16,496 nt of DNA from Zygnema cylindricum (GCA_037447655.1 JBBHKE010002872.1:55196-71691), one strand, 5' to 3'; counted from the first letter of the stretch, positions 1 to 8,000 are shown. Numbers and translations are program-made. Notes: generated from the sequence alone by a model not told the origin.

Positions 1-85
1 CCTGCTTTGCATCTTAAACATTTTCGCATGCCTTTACACTCTCACCAACAGCGGTTACCGTTGTGCTCGCACTGTCTTATAGGAG

Positions 86-131
86 GCAGTTTCTAAAAGA
101 GCGCCGAAGCAGTTTGTAAAAGAGCGCCGAA
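86..131. repeat. 23-bp tandem duplication, 2 copies
   Basis: Positions 86-108 and 109-131 are two head-to-tail copies of a 23-bp unit beginning GCAGTTT and ending GCGCCGAA, with one mismatch (C/G at the eighth base). Since 23 is not a multiple of three, the duplication shifts any reading frame across it. Confidence 0.85.
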
Positions 132-199
132 GGCCACCGGAGCGTAGGTGGGACCGCCTTCCGTGTACCGTGCACATTGGTGGACTAGCGCGCAAGAAG

Positions 200-245
200 C
201 GCGAGAAAATGTTTGACGAAGCCGCGAGAAAATCTTTGACGGAGG
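200..245. repeat. Second 23-bp tandem duplication, different unit
   Basis: Positions 200-222 and 223-245 repeat a unit beginning CGCGAGAAAAT, with a few mismatches near the end (GTTTGACGAAGC against CTTTGACGGAGG). The sequence is unrelated to the duplication at 86-131 but has the same 23-bp period. Confidence 0.75.
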
Positions 246-648
246 ATATTCTGTCACGCTCGTGTTGCCATTGGCGACAACCACTCTCACATTTCCGTAC
301 GCTTTTACAAATTCTACGTTTCGTCCATCTGTATAGATTTTATTAAATACTTCGTACGAGTCACCTTTTATCTCCGCTGGTACAGATATCGCGTTCACAC
401 TTTGATGTCAAAGATTCTTTGTAGATTTGAAGAATCATAATAATTTACTTCGTCGTACCAACCAAAATGTGCCACGCGAATAAAAAGTCGGTTACTGACC
501 CCACACAACTCAATGGAACAAGGGCGGCTTTCAGGCACAAAGGCCTTCAGTGAACGTATAACGTATCGTATTTTTTCTTCGACCGCGTAATGGAACATAG
601 GCCTGATGCATGCTTTGGCATCATGGATGAATTCATGCCTTCATTCAC
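240..648 (-). pseudogene. Unrecognised protein-like segment broken by a frameshift
   Basis: Two minus-strand frames abut here. The first is open from about 648, with its first ATG at 598, and ends at a TGA at 395-397. The second runs on in another frame from 398 and reads plausibly to about 240. The amino-acid mix looks protein-like (for example FGWYDEVNYYD before the break and YEVFNKIYTDGRNVEF after it), with few low-complexity runs. Past about 240 the frame enters two 23-bp tandem duplications and loses this character. A GT at the junction could instead be a splice donor, making this two exons. I do not recognise the family, and chance open frames cannot be excluded, so the call is tentative. 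Confidence 0.25.
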
Positions 649-689
649 TCTTCGCCTCGTAATGCTCACTGCAACTTTCCTTCACTCGT

Positions 690-804
690 TCCCACTCTCC
701 CTCTTCGCCTCTCCCCTCCCCTCCCTCTCCCTTCCCCTTTCCTCCCGTCCCCTCTCTTCGCCTCTCCTCTCCTCCCTCATTTTGTCTCCCTCTCCTCCAA
801 TCCC
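690..804 (+). repeat. Polypyrimidine (C/T) tract
   Basis: About 115 bases are almost entirely C and T on the plus strand, with internal direct repeats such as CTCTTCGCCTCTCC near 701 and 753. A short plus-strand ORF covers it, but its Ser/Leu/Pro composition is explained by the tract. Such tracts are prone to slippage and triplex formation. Confidence 0.8.
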
Positions 805-849
805 TTGAATCTGCGCTTTCGATGCCGCTGTCTTTGAGTATCTGTCGAC

Positions 850-1012
850 TTTGTCCGGCGTTGACGTTGACTGACGCTGACTTTTTCGGGTTTTCTTTTG
901 ACTGACGTTGACTTTCCGGATTCGTTCTTGAGTGTAATTTGACTTTGACCAGCGTTGACTGTGAGTTTGATTTGACCTCGAGTGGCTTCGTCTTTGACTA
1001 TCGTCTGACCTT
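850..1012 (+). repeat. Degenerate TTGAC repeat cluster
   Basis: At least nine TTGAC words fall in about 140 bp, in contexts such as GCGTTGACGTTGACTGACG and TTTGACTTTGACC. The pattern is a decayed simple or minisatellite repeat. TTGAC is also the core of the plant WRKY-binding W-box, so the cluster could act as a WRKY target if near a promoter. No adjacent gene is visible, and repeat decay is the simpler explanation. Confidence 0.6.
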
Positions 1013-1351
1013 GTGTTGAGAGTGTTAGGGAATGAGGGTTTTTGAATTAGGGTTGTGGAAATTAGGGTTTGAGTCTTCGGGTTTTCAGTTTTGGCTTTTC
1101 GTTTTTAGCGTCCTAAAGTTGCGATTTGCCGTTATGGCCTGGGAATCCGAGTTTCTATTTTTAGGGTTTTTTAGGGTTTTAAGCTGTAGCGTTCTATAGT
1201 TAGGGTTTTCGGATTAGAGCTTTCGAATCGGGATCCAAAGTTAGTGTAGAGTTCGAAACGAGGGTTTGGGAATGTGTGTTTCGCAGTTAGGGTTTGGAAA
1301 CCGAGTCTTAGAAATTAGGGTTTTACAAATCAGGGTTTAGAATGGAGGTGC

Positions 1352-1438
1352 TGACGTGGCAGTTCCTGATGTTAACGTGAACTGACGTGGCAGATCAGTA
1401 TCGATGTTGACGGAGAATTTAATGATGCTGACGTGGCA
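1352..1438 (+). promoter_or_regulatory. Three TGACGTGGCA elements (ACGT-core bZIP-type sites)
   Basis: Exact copies of TGACGTGGCA lie at 1352-1361, 1383-1392 and 1429-1438. Two are preceded by GC or GATGC, and TTAACGTGAAC lies between them. TGACGTGG/CCACGTCA is a known plant bZIP target type (ABRE or unfolded-protein-response element-like). No TATA-linked gene follows within 1 kb, so the sites may simply be part of a dispersed repeat. Confidence 0.45.
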
Positions 1439-1864
1439 TTTCATCGACGCTCATGTGTCATGATGTGCTAATTTTGGTGTTTAGAATAAAAACAAAATCA
1501 TGTAAATTGGGAATCTACACTAAATACGGTGTGCTAAGCTTTAGGTAAATAAGTAAATAATGCGAAAAAAAAACTATGGCCTGTTTTCAGGTCGAGGAGG
1601 AAAGAAAAGCTAAAAGGTAAACTGTATATAATTGAAATTTTTACAGGCTTAAATAAATTTAAGGAAATACTTCGGAAATTAGGATTTCTAAAATAGGGTT
1701 TAGTAGGTTTCTAAAAACCTTAACAACAACGCAAAGTTTTTGTCAGCTAGTTTTTTAGGGTTTTTTACACTTTTTTAGGGTTTAACTTTCCTTAACGCTT
1801 TTCGGGTTCTCCAAGTTTCTAGGTTTTCTTTTCTAGTTTCTGGAGTTTATTAGGGTTTATGGAA

Positions 1865-1891
1865 GGGTTAGGGTTAGGGTTAGGGGGGGGG
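1865..1891 (+). other. Canonical telomeric G-quadruplex motif
   Basis: Three GGGTTA units are followed by a run of nine G, giving four G-tracts of at least three separated by three-base loops. This meets the standard intramolecular quadruplex pattern and is the only perfect TTAGGG array in the region. Confidence 0.75.
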
Positions 1892-2198
1892 TGGTATGGT
1901 TTTGGGTTTTAGGGTTTTTAGGGTTTTTTTCGAATTATATTTTTGGTTTCTATGCTTTTGATGGTTTATAAAGCCTCAAGGATTTTCAACGTTTGGAGGC
2001 GTACAGAAAAAAAAAGTTTGATGTTTCTTGCATTTTATCTAAAAACGAAAGATCGATAAAATAAAAAATGATAATAAGAAAATAAAAAATTTAAAGCTTA
2101 ATTTGATTTTCCGATTTTTGAGAAATTTCTCTTTCCATGTATTTAGTTATATTTTCATTGGTATCATTATCTCATTATTATCAAATTTATTATTAACG

Positions 2199-2219
2199 TT
2201 TTTTTTTTTTTTTTTTTTT
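2199..2219 (+). repeat. T21 homopolymer
   Basis: Twenty-one consecutive T residues, equivalent to poly(A) on the minus strand. It could be the tail of a minus-strand retroposed sequence, but no recognisable body adjoins it. Confidence 0.9.
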
Positions 2220-2365
2220 GTTAATGCCGTATTTTTTTCTAATCGTTCGACGCGATGGGGTCGCAGCAAAGTAAATAAAATAAATAATCAATTTAAAAGA
2301 GGGAAAACAGAATCCAGAAGAGAGAAAGAGCGCCAAATAGGAATGTGGATGCTGTATATTATACT

Positions 2366-2436
2366 GGGTGGATGTGGGAGGGGTGGGGGGAAAGGGGAAG
2401 GCAAGGGGGAGGGGGGAGAGCGAGGGGGAGGAGGAT
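2366..2436 (+). repeat. G-rich block, copy 1 of a duplicated minisatellite
   Basis: The block begins GGTGGATGTGG, continues with runs of four to six G separated by A or GCAA, and ends GCGAGGGGGAGGAG. It aligns to 2781-2832, which has the same start, the same GCAAGGGGGAGGGGG core and the same GCGAGGGG end, less about 20 internal bases. Many G-tracts make it quadruplex-prone. Confidence 0.75.
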
Positions 2437-2514
2437 AGGAATGAGGATGTGAGTCCTAGGGTTGATTTTTGTCGCAAATTGGAGCTGTGTCGACATTATT
2501 TTTCGAAAGCTATG

Positions 2515-2728
2515 CAGTATAATATAATATGATATGATACAATGTAATACAATATAGTACAATATAATATAATAGAGTATAATTTAAAATATTATAATAT
2601 AAAATAACAATAATAATATCATATTAATAATAATTATTATAATTTAATATATGTCATATAATATATAATATATAATATTATATAATATATAATATATGTA
2701 ATTGATAATATATATATGATATAAAATC
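2515..2728. repeat. AT-only island with alternating TA runs
   Basis: About 210 bp are nearly pure A/T with TATAATATAA-type repeats. Many overlapping self-complementary stretches occur, for example around 2655-2700. It is prone to unwinding and cruciform formation. It lies between the two G-rich blocks and carries no gene. Confidence 0.8.
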
Positions 2729-2780
2729 GCATGGAACCACTGCAAGTAAAGATACCAAACTTTAGGGTAACATACTTTAC

Positions 2781-2832
2781 GGTGGATGTGGAGGGGGGGG
2801 GCAAGGGGGAGGGGGAGGGCGAGGGGAAGAGA
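2781..2832 (+). repeat. G-rich block, copy 2 of a duplicated minisatellite
   Basis: Starts GGTGGATGTGG, followed by G9, GCAAGGGGGAGGGGG and GCGAGGGG. It shares order and wording with 2366-2436 about 415 bp upstream, in the same orientation. Confidence 0.75.
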
Positions 2833-3112
2833 GTAGTGGTGCATGCTCGCACATGTGAAAGTCATGTTCGTTGGAAATTCCACTTCCCGAGCCCATGGTG
2901 GCATCGAATTAAAAATAATATGAGAGAGAGGGAAAGAGGCACGTGTTCCTCTTTATACATATAAACATATAATGTGAGGTGTCGATGGGTCCTATTGTAA
3001 ATTGTAGTGCCGTAGTTCTCACGTGAGTGTCAATATACAAACTCCAGTATCTATCGTTTCCCGTTTCCCTCCGGGTTACTGACAAAACTCGTAAAATCTT
3101 ATGAGCACTTTG

Positions 3113-3151
3113 AATATGTAAGATTACAAAAATACATAAAACTTACATATT
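3113..3151. repeat. Perfect 10-bp inverted repeat
   Basis: AATATGTAAG at 3113-3122 is the exact reverse complement of CTTACATATT at 3142-3151, with a 19-base spacer. The surrounding 2965-3365 contains no recognisable gene. Confidence 0.6.
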
Positions 3152-3425
3152 AAATCAGCCATTGTTTCCGGCACTCAAAGGAGTTAAAACTTTGCAAATT
3201 ATCGCTGAGTTTTTTTTATCACGAGGCAAGCAATTTTAAAGGTAACAGTCCTACATTCCTTGAAAAGCAGAAAATCACAATTGAAAATCGAAAGAATGTG
3301 TGACGAAAAGAAGTTGAATGCTAATTGCCAAAAAAATGTTTAACACTTATAACGTTGGGCAGTGAAGAGGTATTATCTAGGAAATTTGTACACTTAATGT
3401 AGGCATAACCTTCTCCCATATTAGA

Positions 3426-3450
3426 GGGGAGAGGTTGTCACCCTCTCCCC
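3426..3450. repeat. GC-rich hairpin, 9-bp stem
   Basis: GGGGAGAGG (3426-3434) pairs perfectly with CCTCTCCCC (3442-3450) around a seven-base loop. It lies in the left part of the left long repeat, where the right-hand copy has no such hairpin, so it is specific to this copy. Confidence 0.65.
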
Positions 3451-4390
3451 CCAATGCTCACTCTCTTCGTTAAGCCCGGTATATCGATAGGTTTGACTTT
3501 GGACTCGTCATATCCTTTATGTCATAGCTTAGGGCTCTTTCCATATTGATTATGCAACCTTACAGCTTTATAGCACATATTGTTATTTTTTAGCATCCGT
3601 GACCTTTCAAGGATTGTTAAGAATCAGTCTAAGATTAGATTTGGCGATAACGTCTCAACAACTTTTTTTTTCCAATACACATTGCCCAAAATTTCCACTT
3701 CATGAGTCACGAGTTCTCGAAACTTTTTTTGGCTAAAGGTAAAGGATAATAACCTCTAAATCCGTATCACTCATCAAACAATATGACAATCTCAAAAGTG
3801 AATATCAGTGAATATAAGTGAACCTAGATAATAGCATCCACGTTTGCCAACGAGACAAAGAATGGAATTACAAAAGAAATTGGATGGGAAGCATCATTGC
3901 TATTAAAAATACAACAAACAACCAGTGTTGAAATGACCAAGATGATGTGAAAAGTTAAAAGAACACTTTAAATGATGGAAGCATGAAACAATCCAAGAAA
4001 AAAACATGTAATAGCGCGAGCAACTACGATTAGAAATCCGAGGGAAAATTATCGTAATAGTCAACTCTATAAAAAATAAGTTGAATATTACTCTACAAAT
4101 ACAGATTGAAAACGCCGACATAAAAGAATATCCTTAAAACATGACAATATGTTAGCCAATGCGGACTGAACACGTATAACTTGTGAAAGCCTCTCTTAAC
4201 CGCAACTTGATAAATTGTAGTGTGTGGAAACTATTTCAAGCTGATATACTGTGACCCTATATAGTAGTACGAATAGAGTACGAGAATTTTAATTATTGTA
4301 CAGGGTAACGATACAATTGCATTAGCACATCGAACATTTGAAATAATCTTGCTGCCATCCATTCATCCTCTGACGACAATTCCTCAAAAC

Positions 4391-4891
4391 CAATGTTGTG
4401 TATCGGCATGGTTTTGCCGATACTCCATATGTACCTTATTTGGCTTGTCGATAATTGAAATATTGGCACGATATATCGAAATTAGTGTTATCGCCGATAA
4501 AAAACTGATAATATCGGTTTTTTATCACAATAACGGCAATACCGTTAACTATTGGGGGTAATTATAAAGTCTGTACTGTACAACTGTACGTTTTATCCAG
4601 TTGTACTGATACTGTACGTTTTATCCAATCGTACTGATCGCCTGTAATTCGGTTACACATATTACAAAACTAATTTTTACACGTGATATGCCTCACTATA
4701 TACAGTGAAAAATATAATACAGTATATAATAAAGGGCTATGATGTAGCCTACAATACTTTTTCCACTTATCGCCGATAAAAAAATTGTTGGTCTCGGAGC
4801 GATATATTGGGACCCTTCTCTGTTCGATAACCGATAACTATCGTTAACAATGTTATCGTGATAAATTTATTGTCGATACACAACAACACTG
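4391..4891. mobile_element. 501-bp non-autonomous TIR element (hAT-like MITE)
   Basis: The left end CAATGTTG-TGTATCGGCA matches the reverse complement of the right end, CAGTGTTGTTGTGTATCGACA. AAAAC abuts both ends (4386-4390 and 4892-4896), and the homologous place in the right LTR has a single CGAAC at 15784-15788, an unfilled site. Inside, TTATCGCCGATAAAAAA occurs twice (4488-4504 and 4767-4783), with GTATCGGC/GCCGATAC and CGATATAT(C) words near both ends. No transposase frame is present, so it needs help in trans. CA(A/G)TGTTG ends resemble hAT elements, but hATs usually make 8-bp duplications and only 5 bp is clear here. The superfamily is therefore less certain than the element itself. 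Confidence 0.75.
4584..4639 (+). repeat. 28-bp tandem repeat inside the MITE
   Basis: Units begin CTGTACGTTTTATCCA at 4584 and 4612 and continue with GTTGTACTGATA and ATCGTACTGATC. A partial unit (CTGTACTGTACAA) precedes them. This is a central minisatellite typical of non-autonomous elements. Confidence 0.75.
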
Positions 4892-5186
4892 AAAACAATT
4901 CATTGAATCGGTAAGGTTAATCAATGTAGCGACATCCTGTTCTTCCGCGTATCACATGACAATTGCATCGTACGAAACCAACCATAAAACCGAACATACA
5001 AAATGAAGCTGTCAAACCAACAAACGTGACAAATTAACAACCGAATATCAGAAACTGACAGCCTAAAACTTACAGTATAAGATTGTCCTGTACACCGCGA
5101 ATCCATATTGGTGTCAAAGTTTAAACATCAATTAATAATTAACATTTAAAATGTTTAATATAATTTAATTTACAAATGTTTAACAT

Positions 5187-5203
5187 CAATTAACTCTTCT
5201 TCC
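5187..5203 (-). other. Candidate polypurine tract of the gypsy element
   Basis: On the minus strand this reads GGAAGAAGAG, lying between the end of the integrase frame and the probable 3' LTR. That is where plus-strand DNA synthesis is primed in LTR elements. It is short, about 60 bp from the estimated LTR edge and overlaps the last pol codons, so the call is weak. Confidence 0.25.
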
Positions 5204-5206
5204 AGC

Positions 5207-5650
5207 CTTTTTAGATAATGCACTTGCTAGAAAATAGTATTACCGACCTTAAACCGTTGACCAACCCAATATATTACCCATTTGGGGACCTTAAATTCTA
5301 TAATTATTGAGGGATCCAATTCCAATTCTCCTTCTGTTGGTCGAAGATTCCATGGTTTCAGCTCACTGATGTGTATCTTTGGATGAATTTTTGTTGAAGG
5401 CGGAGAGTCCAATTTGGCAGCAACTGATGATATCATCTCAATTACGGTAAATAGTCCGATGTACTTTGGAGCAAATTTCCCCATAAGATCCGATTGCCCC
5501 TCGATCTTGCACTTGTAATGAGTTGTTGAAAGCCAAACCTTGTCACGTGTAGTTACCACCCGATCACCATGTTTGCGGTTAGCATTTAATTCTTGCCTTA
5601 TTTATGCCTCCACTAATGCATCCCGGATTGTTTCCAAATTGTTTGAATGT
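5207..5650 (-). pseudogene. Gypsy integrase C-terminal region with possible chromodomain-like tail
   Basis: The minus frame from 5559 to 5227 matches the conserved end of gypsy integrase: a DKVWLST segment, KFAPKYIGLFTVIE, then PPSTKIHPKIHISELKPW. In this family the segment binds DNA and helps target insertion. After about 50 more residues the frame meets a TAG near 5225, then continues with QVHYLKRLEEEL. The position and the pattern of a hydrophobic strand followed by a basic-aromatic stretch resemble the degenerate end of a chromovirus chromodomain, but the aromatic cage is not clear. The join to the integrase core upstream (about 5560-5660) is frameshifted. Confidence 0.8.
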
Positions 5651-5660
5651 ATTCCCAAAA

Positions 5661-6500
5661 CTATGTTCTAGAACCCTTATTCTCTTGAGTGATTCCTGTT
5701 ATTAAGTCTAATGCTTCTTTTGGTTGGTATCCGTATGCAACTTGAAACGGTGAGAATCCTGTTCTTGCACGTTTATATGAATTGTATGCAAATTCCATTA
5801 ATGGCAGTTTAGATTCCCATGTGTTCTGGACTCCACTGCAAACAGTCCTAAGCATTTCCTCTTGTGTACGCATCATCCTTTTTGTTTGTCCATCTATCTA
5901 AAGATGATAAGAGGTACTCATTTTTAATTCAATGTCTTTATTTTGCTGCAATTCTTTCCAAAATGCAAAGGTAAAGTTTGAATCTCTATCATTGACTATA
6001 GACAGAAAAACTCCATGATGTCTAACCACGTTGGCAAAATATAACTTTGCAATATCTACAAAAAATGAGTAGTTTTGTAAGGTAAAAATATTTCCATTTT
6101 ACTGAACTTATTAACTACCACCATGATATTGTCATTTATTCTAGATGTAGTTGGCAATTTGTCGATAAAATCCATAATGGCAATTTGTTGATAAAATCCA
6201 TAATGACAGACCCCCATAGTCTTTCGCGGATATCCAAAGGTTATAAGAGACCCTTAGGTTTTTGGTTGCTTGGTTTACTTTGTTTGCAAGGGACATAACT
6301 TTCCACGTTTTTTGTCACCTCTTTTGCCATCCTTGTCTAAAAGAATCTACTCTCCAACCGGCTAATAGTTTTTTCTCGACCTAGATGTCCTAAATGCTTA
6401 TGGGTTTCGCGTAAAAAATGTTTTCTTAGGTCTCCCACTTCACGAATGCATAATCAATCCCATGTTCGCAAATACAATAAACCATCCTCCAATCTCAAGT
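5661..6500 (-). pseudogene. Gypsy integrase: zinc-binding and catalytic core, broken
   Basis: The minus strand from about 6500 to 6250 gives the zinc-binding region. An H-x3-H pair survives in ETHKHLGHLG, but the first Cys of the C-x2-C pair is Tyr (SYVPC), and a Trp position is a TAG. The core follows: MDF with the first catalytic Asp at about 6175-6200, then VVVNKFSK, then after a frameshift near 6060 NDRDSNFTFAFW with the second catalytic Asp. The third catalytic residue, expected as Glu 36 residues after that Asp, is Lys in DGQTKR, and a stop lies six residues before it. The core ends with LPLMEFAYNS and TGFSPFQVAYG. A 26-bp duplication also shifts the frame at the first Asp. The enzyme would insert retrotransposon cDNA; this copy cannot. 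Confidence 0.9.
6153..6204 (-). repeat. 26-bp tandem duplication in the integrase core
   Basis: Positions 6153-6178 and 6179-6204 are adjacent copies of a 26-bp unit beginning GGCAATTTGT with one C/T difference. On the minus strand the unit encodes the MDFI(D/N)KLP segment that carries the first catalytic Asp, so the duplication both repeats it and shifts the frame. Confidence 0.9.
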
Positions 6501-6659
6501 TTTTGACATACCTCTCATTCAATGAGTTACAGTTCCCTTCCAAAATTTTCTTGCGAATCACAACAAAATAATGATTTATATCAAAACCATTTCTAAAAGC
6601 ATCTAAGAATAATTCATCCCAAACCATCACACTTATTTGAAGACATCTACTTAAGGGAT

Positions 6660-7110
6660 ATGCGACTACATTTGTCTTCCCGAAATATGTTTGAAATTAA
6701 ATTTGAAATATGCCAATTTCTGCATCCACCTAACTTCTCTGCCACTTATAATCTGTGCATCACTTTAACCTTGTAGACAGAAGAGTGGCTTATTATCACA
6801 ATGAACTGTAAATTCTTTACTATGCAAAGAACAACGCCATTTCACCAATGCATGAATAATTGCAAGTAATTATTTTTCTTGTGCTAGATAGTTCTTTTCA
6901 GCATCATTAAATTTTCAAGACTTAAAAGCAATAGGATGAAAATGTTTGCCGACTTTTTGAATTATGACTCCACCTAGACCTTTATCTAATGCATCAGTAG
7001 TGATCAAAACTTCAAATTCCCTAGCAGGATCATGATACACCAGTGTAGGGGCAGAGGTCAACTTCCTTTTTAGTTCCTCGTAAGCTCTCTCTTGATTGGC
7101 TCCGCACACA
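6660..7110 (-). pseudogene. Gypsy RNase H domain with stops
   Basis: The frame from 7109 reads QERAYEELKRKLTSAPTLVY, then TTDALDKGLGGVI (first catalytic Asp retained) and HPIAFKS. It goes on in the same frame through stops: KFNDAEKNYLAQEK, then a TAA where the catalytic Glu of the EKELLAI-type motif is expected, then ALVKWR and VHCDNKPLF with the third acidic residue retained, then FNFKHISG. The domain degrades the RNA strand of the RNA-DNA hybrid during reverse transcription. Order and spacing match plant gypsy pol, directly after RT and before integrase. Confidence 0.9.
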
Positions 7111-7400
7111 AACGTCTACTTCTCCCGAAGTAAATCTGTCAAAATTGTGGCGATCATACTGAAGTTCTTGATAAATTTCATGTAATAAGTGGCCAATCCC
7201 TAAAATGATCTAACTTCTGTGATATTAGTGGGTTGCTTCCAATTTTGGATTGCAATAATTCTGGATGGATCTGTTTTAACACCCTTCCCACTAACTGTAT
7301 GTCCCAAAAATAATTGTTCACTTTTAAAAAAAACTGGATTTTGATAATTTAACATATAGTTTTCTTTCCCTTAACCTTTCCAACACTTTCCTTAAATGAA
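7110..7400 (-). pseudogene. RT thumb/connection region of the gypsy pol, frameshifted
   Basis: Between the RT palm and RNase H the minus strand still shows pieces of the thumb region in more than one frame, such as VLERLRERKLYVKLSKS near 7370-7330 and LFLGHTVSGKGVKTDPS near 7310-7260. The fragments are collinear with gypsy pol, so this is decay, not replacement. Confidence 0.7.
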
Positions 7401-8000
7401 TTACATGTTGTTATTTAGATTCGCTGTAAATTAGAATATCACCTATAAACACCTGAACAAACTCATCTATATAATATGAAAAGGTTTGGTTTATTAATCT
7501 TCAATAAGTATGCGGTGCATTCGCCAAACCAAATGGCATCACTATCTATTCAAAATGACCGACCGTAGTTCTAAAAGCAGTTTTGTCAACATCGTCGATT
7601 CTAATTGGCACTTGATTTAAGCCACTACCCAGATAAATTAAAGAAAATAATTTATCACCTTTCAAACGATTTATCCAATCAAAAATTAAAGGTAACGAAT
7701 ACTTATCCTTCACCGTAATCTCGATTAGACTATGATAGTCAACACACATTCTCAACGTTCCGTCCTTCTTTCTGACAAAGAGAACTGGTGCTCCATATGG
7801 TGATTTGCTAGGCTGAATATGTCTTTTCTCCAAAAGCTCCTTAATCAGTTTTTTAAACTCCTCTTGCTGCTTATAAATTCCTGAGACAAAAGGATTAAAT
7901 CCACGTTCAAGGTTAGTAACATGTTCCACATCTCAGGAAGGTGGCCTTCTTGAGGGTATATCACCTGGGAAAACATCTTGAAATTCAAAAATCAAATCTT
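7400..8000 (-). pseudogene. Gypsy reverse transcriptase, catalytically dead
   Basis: The minus frame enters with FQDVFPGDIPS near 7980, meets TGA at 7933-7935, then is open to 7546. It shows KELLEKRHIQPSKSPYGAP, VLFVRKKDGTLRMCVDY, TAFRTTVGHFE and, after a TAG at 7546-7548, VMPFGLANAPHTY. This is the standard palm order of Ty3/gypsy RT, which copies element RNA into cDNA. The first catalytic Asp (motif A) is Tyr in FSLIYLGSG near 7620. In the FIDD-type box the first Asp is Gly (FIGDILIYS near 7440). Stops also follow PHTY and ESK. The frame is otherwise continuous for about 190 codons, which makes the assignment secure. Confidence 0.95.

Larger units (their letters stand above)
1021..1931 (+). 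repeat. Degenerate interstitial telomere-like (TTTAGGG/TTAGGG) region
   Basis: About 19 AGGGTT cores lie on the plus strand here, most within TTAGGGTTT or TTTTAGGGTTTT, mixed with unrelated sequence at 1350-1690. Plant telomeres are usually TTTAGGG, and the T-tract length varies here from TTAGGG to TTTTTAGGG. The best-kept arrays are at 1161-1182, 1756-1785, 1865-1891 and 1908-1930. This suggests an old subtelomeric or break-repair-derived array that has since decayed. No gene is seen in the stretch. Confidence 0.65.
3365..5126 (-). repeat. Left long repeat (probable 3' LTR), carrying an insertion
   Basis: Collinear matches to the right repeat include TTTTTAGCAT (3586 with 15046), TTCATGAGTC (3699/15158), AAACAATATGAC (3776/15209), AACATGTAA (near 4003/15411), AGAAATCC (4031/15432), CCATTCATCC (4359/15762), GCGACATCCTGT against GCGATATCCTGT (4928/15826) and TGTACACCGCGAAT against AGTACACCGTGAAT (near 5091/15923). 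The offset stays near 11,400-11,460 until 4390, then drops by about 505, matching the 501-bp insertion plus 5-bp duplication. A weaker match around TAGGAAA and AATGTAGGCATAACC (3377-3412 with 14903-14937) extends it left. No long ORF is expected or seen. Confidence 0.65.

Noticed and set aside
590-808. 72-codon plus-strand frame
   Set aside because: Most of it translates the polypyrimidine tract into Ser/Pro/Leu runs.
2103-2964. Several short frames on both strands
   Set aside because: They are translations of the T21 run, the G-rich blocks and the AT island.
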